Below, in pieces: positions 49,823 through 61,800 of a stretch of 64,000 bases of DNA (its first letter is position 1; the number at the start of each line of letters is the position of its first letter). The stretch comes from Himantopus leucocephalus. Lineage: Eukaryota; Chordata; Aves; Charadriiformes; Recurvirostridae. The notes under the pieces are model-generated. The model saw only the letters and a program-made list of their open reading frames with translations, had not been told where the DNA came from and made no database searches. Both the position numbers and the translations under genes were made by a program. The DNA is taken from positions 30,171,165-30,235,164 of the forward strand of contig RSEF01000006.1 of NCBI GenBank assembly GCA_003993805.1. The letters are read 5' to 3'.

Positions 49823-52800
49823 GTGGGTGGCGGGGCCCGAGCGGGTGAGGCCCCGCGGCGGAGGGCGGTTGGGCGGCCCGGGCGGGCGGCTGCGGGGCCT
49901 CCCCCGGTGGGGGTGGCCGAGCTCCGACGGTCACCGTGTGGCGTTTGCCATGAAGCGCCGCTGCCTGCGAGGGCCGTGTAATGACGGCCCCGTTAGCCGC
50001 TTTTTTGAAAGGCACTTCATCTAGTTGCAGGAAGTGTCACTCCTGAAAGCAAAGGATGAGAAAAAAGAACCTCTTTATAAATACTCCCCCTGCTGCTGGT
50101 TGCAAAACCCTGTTCTTTAAAGCCTCTTGCCTAAATTTCTACTAGCTTCGTTAATTTACTTTTTTTTTTTTTTTTTTTTTNCCATTCTGTATAGTATATT
50201 GCTCTCGCCCCTCTGGTCACAGTGAGAACCTTACCAGCTCTGGCAGCTCTCTCCTGAGCTCCCTTGGTTTCCCTGTAGCCGCTTGGGATGTTTCCCAGCT
50301 CTCTCTCTCCCCATGACTTACCTGTGCTTGTCAATTTTTAAGTCCCTGATAATACAAATTGTGCTGGAGATGTCATCCTCCTTCAGTGGCACGCCCATTT
50401 CCCTTTCACGCGTTTCACACGCTTCTGTATCTCTTCTTCTGCTAAGTCTGAAATCAAAGGTTAAGTCTTGTAAGATCTTGGAAGTCCCACTCAGGGTCCT
50501 TCTAAGCTTAGCGAGGCTGTCTGGAACTGTGGGAGCTCGCATCTGACTGCGAGACAGGGACCCTGGGCAGGTAAAATTCAGGGTTAAAATCATGACATGC
50601 GTACCATGGGAATGAATTCTGACTTGTAAGCAGTGCAGCAAAGTGAATGCTGCTGTCTAGATGTGGCCCCTGAATTGAATTTTCACTTTTGTCATTAGTG
50701 TTGTTTCACTTTCGGTGTTCTGTCAAAGCTTTTTTTCTTCTCTAAAAAGAGTTCAAATAAGTAGCCAATTTTTTTAATTTCCAGTAAATTTTTATGAAAG
50801 ATATTTTTGTTCTAGTGAAAAGGGGAGCAATGCCATAAAATAAATGTTATTCTTTCATTTAAAAAAAACCCCACAGTAAAGCATTGCCCTTATGTGGAAA
50901 TAATGCATAAACTTGATAAATTATTATTGTCACCAAATTTGAATGTGTGTGCATCCATTTATGTTTATAAATATATGGAGGTAGAGACCAATCCTCCTCT
51001 TAGTGAAACAGAAAACAAGCTTCCTGCTGACTTCAGCAGCAATAGCTTCTCCTGGGTCTGTAAGAACTTAGTTTGCTGAAACTGTCAGGATGGAGATTTT
51101 GAGGCTTTTTACGTTAGTCAGCGTATGCTTTTAAAAGTAGTCCTTCAGAAATTTAGTTCAGCTTTGCACTGTATCACAGCTATTTATTTTTCCCCCTATT
51201 ATTTTCAGAAATGTTGAGTGGTAATAACGGCAGACCATGTTCTAGGATATTTATTTCTTAGCTTGATACCAGTTTCTTATGCGGTCAGATATCAGTTACC
51301 AGTGAGAAAACAATGCTTTCGTGTCTTATATCAAGTGGTTAAAATAAGTGACCAGGAGTACCACTGGGTCATGAAAGGGTTGTATTTTTTTCCCATGTAA
51401 CAGGATTGATACCTGTCATTTCAAACTTTGAAAATCAAGATCAAAACTATAAACACAAAAATATTTCAGTCATCTCTGAAATTAGTTCTTTACAAAACTG
51501 TTGGAAAAATCCTGAAGAGTTTAACAGTTTTTCAGTTTACTAGCATTTATGTGAGTTTTAAATAAATAGTTGTTACCCATATGACATTGACAAGGGTTAA
51601 ATAATGTAGATCATGTTTTAAAATGTATGACAATTGTTTGGAGGCTTACATGTTCCTTCAATTAAAAGGTGCCTATTTAATATATAAACCACACCTTCAA
51701 TATTACCTTAAGTCTTGTTAATAATATTTCTTTTCATTTACTATGAAGAATTGTGGAACCTAGGATGAGTTTGATAAATAAAAGACTTTTGGTTTGCTTT
51801 CCTACCTGCATAGAAAGTGATGTTGAACTTTTTTTTTAGTGAAATGTAAAAGGCACATTGTGTGTTGTTGTGCAAATTAGTATAAGTGTCTGCCTTTCCC
51901 TACCCTTCCCCTAACTGGGTGTCTCTTTTCTCTGTATTCCAGATCTACAATGGTTAAACACTGAAGGTCCTATTTCTCTTCACAAAGACCTTTGTGGAAA
52001 AGTTGTGGTGTTGGATTTCTTTACTTACTGCTGCATCAATTGCTTGCACCTGCTGCCTGATCTCCACGCGTTAGAGCACCAGTACCCTGATAAAGGTAAA
52101 AGTCCTTTGGCTGGCTTGGAATAGAATTTCCTGGCAGTGTTGCAGGCGGAGTAGCTGAGTCACTTTGTTGCTGGTTACTAAACAGCTGGCAAAATTTCAG
52201 GGGAGCCTAAAAATGTCTTCTAATCTTTTAAGTAGCCTAAAAAAGGTGACTGTGTATACTCCCATCACATTTTTAAATGGGGTTAAATAAGGTATCTGTT
52301 GTGTCTGTATAATTAAAGAAACAGGATATGTCATTAAAGCCCAAATCTGATATCCTCATAAATAAGGCTATTTGCAAAAAGCTACGCAAGGATGTAAGAT
52401 ACGGGCTCAAAGTTAATCTACAGGTATAACCCTCTACACTTGACTTGGGAGCCAACTGCGAGCAAAACATTGTAAAGGTGGTAGAATGGATATAGGTACA
52501 ATTACTTGTTTTTTTCCACTCTAACTGAAATAACAAAATATGTAAGCTTGGTTTAGTTTTTTTTTTTTGTATTGGCATCACCTTATATACCATTAGTAGT
52601 CCTGTATTCTGGAGAGGGAATTAACCTTTTTAGATTTCATCTCAGATGTGAATTTAGATCTCTCTCTGAGTGAATAAAAATGCAGGGTAATTACTATTTA
52701 GAGTGCAGTCTCTTGTCATCATGATGACTTGTCAGAGATAAGCTGTGGTCTTACACAATGTATCGGCTACTCACTTATCTTGGATATTTTAATAGACTGA

Positions 52801-55800
52801 ACAGTGAGATGAAGAACAGTGTTACTTTCAGCCCTAAAAATATTATATTAAATATAAGTAATAAAAATCACATTATCTATTAATGTTGAAGTCTTTGATT
52901 CTCCATTGGCGTTTCTGATTGATTTTAATTTTGGCAGCATTTATTTTCACGTGTTACCTACTTTCACTAGAAAAAGAAATTACAATGTCTTTGAAATTCC
53001 AAGTTCTTTAAGTAGTTCACTTACATATTGTAGCTTTACATAGCACTTTACAGAAGACTCAAATACACTCATGTTTCTGTCTTGAAAAGCTTAGCTGTCT
53101 GCTTTGGAGAAATTTGAAATCTGGTATGTTTTAGGTATGAGGAACTTTATCTAATAAGTGAAAACTGTCATGGCGTTTTTTCAAGAGGGAGGCAGTTTTT
53201 AAGTGGAAGGTGATTAGGAAATGATAAATAGACTGCTGGTAGATATCAGGCATGCTGGGAAAAAGGTCTAGATTGAGATTTCAGAAGAGTACGTTGATTG
53301 TATAATGAATAGTATCTTTAAATTATAAACATTTTCTAGTAGAGTATTACTGTATTAATATAGCTGCCATATCCTTAATCTGTTTTTAAGACCAAGCTGT
53401 TAAGTCAGTTGATAACAAAAAATTAATTTTAACAACCTCTCCCCACAAGCTTTCTCTTTAAAGTATTTTAACATCTCTATGCTGGTATAGAAGAAGCTGC
53501 AGCACTCTGAGCTGAACTGGAGGTCTACTTGGAGACACTTTTTTTTGTTTGACTTTTATTAAACTTGCTGTCATAGGAGTTGTTACTTGAGGAAATTACT
53601 TTGCTGATAGTTGATAAATTCTTTTTGGATTTAAGCTATCCTGTTCCTATGGGAGATGGAGTGAGGAAAAAAAATACTTGGGATGAAAGTAGAATAGCAA
53701 ATGGAGGTAAAAGGAAAGAAGAGCAGGTGTGTGTAACATTAATCTTAAATATAATGTGTTAGGAAACAGAGGATAGCAGTTGCATTCAGGAAGAGATTAA
53801 GGTGCTTGATGGTTCAAACAAAAAGAAAAATAGGGGGTTTTTTTTCACTATACATCTCCCTTTTGGTTGTCTTCTGTTGTTTTCGTGTTTTGATTGTCAG
53901 CCTTTTCAGGATTATTTAATATTTCTTTGCTGATGCTAAGTGTGTAAATTTTAGCATTACAGTAGTATAAAGCTATATATTGAAATATATGTATGTATAA
54001 ATATATCAAGACAGTAAGGGTTGTGGTTTTTTAAGCTGTAGAAAAATACTTCAGTAGATAGTTTTATATCAATGTACATTTTCTTAACCAAAGGCAAACA
54101 TAATTTACTAAGCACTAGGAGAAAGAGGAGAGTTGTTGACTTGAGAAACTTGAGAAAGATACAGGTTAGAAGAATAAGACTAAATTAGAAAGGATGCCAG
54201 ACATATAAAGAATGCTTTAAGAATGTCTAGATATATTAATAAAGGTGTCTTGGTATTCAGCCTTATTCTGGAGTTTCATTCTATTTTCATCTATTCTCTG
54301 CTTTAGTTAATGGAAGTCCCTTCTGCCTTCAGGGGATGTGGGTCAGGTTCACTTTTTGTTGGGTTAGTTCCAAAATCTGTTCGCTCGTTATTGCAAAAAC
54401 TAATTTTGGTGCAGAAGATGTGAGTAATTTGATTTCTTCTGGCAGCAGCAAGTCAGATTAAATATATAGTGAAACTGCAGCTTTACTAAACTTTAGATTT
54501 GTAAGCTTAGCATTTGTTTACACATTTAATGTATATATTTGTTGTGCTATAGAAGTGGCAGAGGGTGCTGACCTAGTGGACATTAGTCAGAATGAAAACA
54601 ACATCTTACTCTGACAAAGCATCTATCTCATAATGTGTTTGGATCTTTAACCAGTTGTTTGAATATTTGAAGGAATGTTGCCTATATTTTTGTGTGTAAC
54701 CAAGAACAAACCTCAATATTGATATAACTTACAGTAGTGTCTTTTTTTGATTGTACACTGCGTACATACATTTTTCATACTCTGATTTTTTTAAAATGTG
54801 GTTCAAATGCCCTCTTACGTGTAGTATGTTGAAACTTCAGCAGTGTGATCGTCAGACATGAGAGGTCTCAAAACAAGAAGCTGTAGTTTTAAGGTGATCC
54901 TAAACCATTATATATATCATTGTACACAGGCACATAGTTCTATTGTCCAGAACTTCAGGAGATCTGTTCCAAAATGAAGACTGGTTTCCATAGGATTGAA
55001 TGTCACCTAGCATCTTTATCTGATATGTTCTCGCTGCTATCTTCAGTGGTGCTATTTCTGTTTTTCAAGTGGCATTCAGAAAGTTATTTTAAACCCCAGT
55101 GCATATTCAGTTCACGTTATCAGCAGTTCAGAAATGACTTCTATAAGAGGGAGTACTTTTTAATATTCAGAAATAGCTTGGCATAAGTCCAGTGTTGTGC
55201 TCTGGTATAATACTTCAAATAAAGCATTTTAAATGGTGTGCATGTTCTTCTATCTCAGCATAGCATCCATCACTTTCCACAAGAGTTTTCTTCAGGAGAG
55301 GATGTTATAACTTACTTGTGCTGTTCAGGTGTTCAGTATAGAATTGTCTTTCTACCTTTAATGATATTTTTGAAGGACAAATATAAGCACTGCTGATGGT
55401 CCTATTAGAGTTAAAATGTTTCACTTGCTGTTTGGGGTTCAGCAGTTAATGATACTACAACTTCAGCTGTCTGATACTGCAACGTGCTCTACCTATAGGA
55501 TTGATAAAGACTGGATCAGTTATAGTGATTTTTTAATTCTCTATATGTGTAATTGTTATATTCAACTAAGTCTTGTATTGTGCCGTACTTTACCTTTTCC
55601 TGTTGTCACATTGAAATATCACCACTCCTGCAGATGCTTCTGTTCTCCATTAACACTGTTTTATGGTTGAGGGGAAGAGCTAAAAGAGAAAAATAGTTTT
55701 CCATTTCTCTGTAACTGAATAAAAAGCCAACCTGAGGTTAAATTAATTTATTTTTTAAATGGAAACAAACTCATCTGAGCTCAAATAATACAACTATATA

Positions 55801-58800
55801 AGACCTGAAATAATTATTAATTTCTTACATTTCTGCCACAAAACTGGAGGTGAGAACAAAGATGCCCAGCTACCCAGATTGCACCCTACCATAAAGGTAG
55901 GAGAAAAGCGTAGAAGTAAATACAACATTCCATTCCAAACCATGTCCTTGGATGCAGTTGTTTACAGCTGTTACTTTTTGGGCCATGGTTCAAGCCCTCT
56001 CTGATCGGAGGGCTGGTTTCATCATTCTTGCAATGGCAAACTCCACTGACTGTAACTGCAGGGCTTTTGGAGGACTGTTTTACAAAAGCATTTTATTTTT
56101 ACATATTTGCTTGAAGTTTTAAAAATAATGAAACCCTTTAATGAATTAGGTAGTAAATGCCAAATAACAGTAATGATCTGGTATGTAAATTTCCAGTTTA
56201 GAATGAATTGTGAGACATATAACAGTTGATGCTAAATGAAAGAAAATGTATAAGATAGGTGACATATTACAGAAAAAAGTACACTTCCTGTGGATTAAAA
56301 ATTAAAATGCTAGAATGCTAAATAAATAAAATTATTGTTAAGGAGACAGGTGCATTATGCAAGCTGCGAAAAGTTATTTTGTGTATGGTTTTCCTTCTCG
56401 GAGAGCTAATTCCGGATTTTGCTAATTGCAGTTGCAACTGGAAGAGTGAAGAGAGAAAAACTGGGGGAAAGAAGGGTACTGTTCTAGCAACTATGAGAAG
56501 CTAGAAGATGACATAAATTAGTTAGCAAGGTGATTGAAAATATTTAGATTATGTTCTGATTAGATTTGTGATAAACGGAAGTCTTTTCCTGTTGCAACAG
56601 ATGGTTATACTCGAATGAGAAAAAAATTGCCATCTAAAAATTAAGTATCTGCTACTACAAGTAACTGAAACAGTTCATGCTCTTACGTCTTCTTAAAACA
56701 TTGCTTAGAAAACATTTATTGAAAAAATTGTCTTTTCTAGGTGAGTGTCCTTTCAGGAGGGTTATTTCAATTGGCTCTTGTTTAGGATGAAACATAACAA
56801 TATTGGGAGTAAGCACCAAATAACAGACCCTGCTTACTTAAGAGATTCACATTGCACATTTGCCTTTATCCTTTATAACTAAATTGTATCCTGCTTATCT
56901 AAATTTAATAGCTGTTCAAGCAAACCTGTTTTGTCTATAGTAGCACAATACAACATTTTCAATTGCAGTGAGCATTTGTATAAGCACAAATTAGTCTGAT
57001 TTAAGAACCTTATGAAGTTCTTCAAGGATCTACACTCATCGTATTTCAGAGTATAAGCATCATCAGAATTGGGTTAGATTGGATAATGGCTGTTCTTCAT
57101 CCATGCCGCCCTGTACACACTCCAAGTCTTCTTTGCTTTCTGGTATTACTTGTATTACTGAAAAAATAAGGCACCGCAAGGAATCCACCTATAGACATTG
57201 GTGACGGGGGGAAGGAAGGAAGGAAATGCCACAGATATTTGAATGCTACTGATAAAAGGGGTTTATAAATGCTAAATGTTTTTATAGACCTGACTGGCGA
57301 AAAAAACGTACTTTTTTTTTGTTGTTGTCAAAGTAATTTCTAATACTGCAGTAAAATTAACTTGAGTGTCATCTCTAAGGACATTTTCCTTTCCCATTTA
57401 ATTTCACTCCTCAAAATAACACAAAAGATCATACGAAAATTTAAAACTTTTACTTGCATAAGGAAGTAGAAAGATCCCAGGTTTTTTTGTGTTTACAAAA
57501 TGCTTGTGCTATCCAGAAACATGAGTGATTTTTGGATACATAGTAAGGTTAATGTATAAGGATTTCCATTAGATTAACAGTTCAGGTTTATTGCATTGCA
57601 GCTTTCTACAACAGCATGGTTACTGTTGTTATCTTCCTTACTTCTGTTAGAATTGACAAGTTACTTTGACTATAGCAAGATTATGCTTATGGCCAATAGC
57701 ATTCTTTATGTACAAAACAAGATGAAGTATGGTATTGATGTCATGTGCACGGTTTACTTAATTTGGTAGAGATTATGCTAGTAAAACATAATTTAAAGCC
57801 CTGAAAAAGGATGTAGACTTTTTTTTTTTTTTTTTTTTTTCCCTTTTTTTTTTTTTTTTTTTNTTTTTTTTTTTCCCCCTGCTAGAAAGTACTGAAAAGT
57901 GGCTTGATTGAAGGAAGGCTCTTCATTCTTTTTCTGTTGGGTAGGAAGGGGGAGTGAAAAATGTGGGGTTCCTTACATAATTGTCAGCATGGGGTGAAAG
58001 TAGATTTGTTTCTCATCACAAGGGAAAAGCAGCTGAAGTTTGAGCCATAGGTTCTTATTTTTGTGTTTGAATTTCATAAAACTAAGAAAATAAACAAGCA
58101 ATTCAAGAAAGCTCATAATTGTGTTTTTGATTGATTTTACGGTTGGTATTACGTATACAGTGTATATAAGCAGAATTATATTAGTTTATGCTTATGCAAC
58201 ACCTTCATATGAGGGTGTCAAGTGCAGTTATCCCTGCTATGGGAAAACCTAAACTCTTCATTGTCTTTATTAACCAAATATAGAAATTAAGTTAAACATT
58301 TTAAGGGGAGGAGCAAAAATCAATGATTTAACCTTCCCCCCCTCTTTTTTTTAAGAAAAGGAAAGGGGTTCAAGACTGCTTGGTTTGTAAGCAATGCTAT
58401 TTGTCATTTTGTGATAGTTGTCCATGCTGCCATTTCTATTTGAAATATAGAATACTGTATTGATTTAGGAGTTTATACTTTTTTTTAATACTGTTTATCT
58501 AGAGTTAGATATGCCAGGGTAACTGGACTTCCAGAGTTCAGTGTTACATTTGTGATTCCTAGTTAAATGTGGAAAATAATGCATTGTCTAAAACAACATA
58601 GCTGTGTATAGGAATCAAAAGACAAAGAGGTATTATGAACATCTGAAAAAAACCCAAAGTATCAGTTGAACTGTTACAACTTACCCATAATTGTTTTGTA
58701 GGTATTTTCTGTCTTAGTTTGTAGAGGTTCAGGAGCTAAGAACAATTTATGACATATTAAATAAATGTCAACCAGCTGGGGAAGTAATGGTCCTAAAGTT

Positions 58801-61800
58801 CAGTAATTTTACTGAAATGTTATTTCTCAGTTTCAGTATTTTGCATATATAGCTATCTATATTCCTACTGAGATGTAATTGCTTTTTGTTTGTTCAAATC
58901 CTCTTTCATTCTGGAAAGCAGTCAGTCACATTGTGAGATAACCGTGCTTCACTTTTCCTTTTTTTTGTTTTTTTATTCAAATGCAAATATGTTTCAATGC
59001 ACGACTTTCTTTTTCCTTTCAGATGGTCTTATTATTGTTGGTGTCCATTCAGCGAAATTCCCAAATGAAAAAGTTCTGGATAACATTAAAAGTGCCATTC
59101 TGAGGTATAATATTGTCCACCCTGTAGTAAATGATGCAGATGCAACACTGTGGCATGAACTAGAAGTGTCCTGCTGGCCAACTCTGGTCATTCTTGGGCC
59201 TCGTGGAAACATGCTGTTTTCACTTGTGGGAGAGGGACACAGAGAGAAGTTGTTTTTATTTACTTCTATAACACTGAAATTCTACAAGGAGAGAGGACAA
59301 ATCAAAGATAACAACATTGGAATAAAGCTATACAGAGACTCCCTCCCACCTTCTCCCCTGCTCTTTCCTGGCAAAGTGACCATAGATGATTCAGGAGAAA
59401 GGCTGGTAATAGCAGACACTGGACATCACAGGATTTTGGTTACTCAAAAAAATGGAGAAATTCTACACACTATTGGAGGTAAGGGTATATAAGTTTATTA
59501 TAGTAATTTTAGTTTAGGAGTAGGGTATGTTAGGTGGACCTACTAGGCTGATTCTTTTCATAGAGAACCAAGCAGCTTATGAGCATTGCCAGAATTTTTT
59601 TTCTACTAAAATCACTTTTACTCAATATGGGGGAATATAGCATAGTACCATCGATGGGAGATTCTGTCAATGCAACGGTTTGAGAAGTCTGATTTTTTTT
59701 TTCTTTGTTTCATTGACTAAATTTTTATTTTTGTGATGTTTAATATGAATTTCAAAGACAACATTTTGTATTCTTCTGAAAGAGTTGCAAATGGGTTTAG
59801 AGATAAGTGATGTGCATCCACATCCAGCAGCAAGTAAGGAAAAGAAAAGAGACAATGATGCCTCCCTTTCCAATGGAGGAAATGAATGTTGAATTGTGAT
59901 GGTGGTGTTGTGTGGGGAGGTTTTTGGGGTGTTTTTTTTGTTTGGTGGTGGTTATTGTTGTTGGTGTTTTGTTTTGTTTTTTTTTAAACACAAGAGCATT
60001 CCTCTATAGGATCCCCTTCTGGTTTTTGGAGGAGAGGAGAATTACTAAGAACATTGGCACGCCACTAAGAACTAAGTGGCATTGCACTAGTGCATAGGCA
60101 CCTGAAAATGAAGCTACCTTATATATGAAAAGGCCTGTGTTCTCACCAAAATTGAGATGTAACTTATAATCAAGCTTTGAAAATAGTGAAAGTTAAGTAT
60201 TTTAAATTTAGTTACGTTTGCTACAAAGTTCATATTAGTAACATTTCTGCTTAAAAAAACCCTCTGTTTTTTTAAAATTGCTATTTGCTTTACAATGTAA
60301 ATCAAGAAAATGTAGTTGAGCTTGCACACTCTTTGTGTGCTTTACCCTTTCATAAATGAAACATTCAGACTTGTTCTTTTTTTTAAATCTCTTACAGTGG
60401 TCAAAGTTACAGCTGAAGGCACCAAGTACATAGCTGTTAGGACAGTCCATCTATGAGCAGCCATAATAGACAGATTTAGGAAGTGGTTGAATCCCCAAAT
60501 CATTGAAAACAACAGTTCATTTATGTCTCAGAATCGGGACCTGTACGATGATGTGTCCTATATTACTTAGTCTAATCTACTAATCAGTAAATTTACTAAT
60601 GCCTGTCCCATGGCAGGATCCTGCAAACCTCATAAAAGTACCAGTGGCACTGCTTTTTAAATAAAGGAAGAAAATCTCTTGCTATTTGAAGTAACAGTGC
60701 ATTGCATAGACAGACTAATTATCCAAGTTAACCCAATAAAGGCATTAGTCTTAATACCTTCTCTTATGGGAAGTACAAACAGGATTTCTTAGGACAAAAT
60801 TCTATTATATTGAATTCTCTTTGATATGCGAGTTGAAGTCTCTGCTGACAAGGTAACCTTTAGTCTTCTGGGATAGTCATTAAACAGCAATTCAGAGGGA
60901 AGTACCGTAACCTCTGAACTGGTACCCCTCCTTCCTGCCGCACTCAGTGCTATTCCCTTCCCTGGGCATGTGCACCCTAACGCGTACCAAGGGGAACTAC
61001 TGGAATCTGACACACCAGCACCTCAGTGCTTCATGTCTGTTAAGGTCTAAATTATCTTCTGACAGTAGGTTGTAAAAGTTTGCGTATTTCAGTGACTCAG
61101 TTAAATGATTCATTGGGCAGGAAATAGTGTAATGAAGTTGATAATACAGTAATGAATGTGAGCATGCACAAAGGTTGAAATTACTATATTTGAATCATAA
61201 ATCATGATGCACACATAACACGTATCTAAATGTCTTCTGCTGACACATACTGCTAATGCACTTTAAATGTTACTCCCTCTGAAATACGATGCTTACCTTC
61301 ATACTGTTATATTCAGGTCATGTTCCTGTCTATTTCTTGATTGTTCTGTGCAGAAGGCTGTCACACCATCACTCTCACTGTTCTTTTATGTAGTTAGTTT
61401 CATGTCATCTTTTTCCTAATTATTGTTATTGGTGAGAAAATGCTGCTAGTCAAATATTAATTTCATTTGTGATTACACCAAAATCTAAACCATTGAAAGG
61501 GAATTGAGTTTTGGAATTCAAAGTTTTTCCTGCTGGCTTGCTTTGATGTAGTTGGGAATAAAAAAAGATATAATTTTTTATTTCTGTCTTCTGTTGTTGC
61601 TGTTGCCCTCTAGTGCAAGGGAACACGAGCAATTTAGACCCCTGTTAAGACTTCTCTTTGGAAGATGGGCTTTAAGTAGCAGAGAACTTGTAGAGAATGA
61701 GTTCAAAACTTAATATTGTAATTGCATAGCATAGTGATTTTAGTGATTAAAACGAGACTACACAAAGTATTAATAATGTAAACTGTACAAGGTGCTGTGA

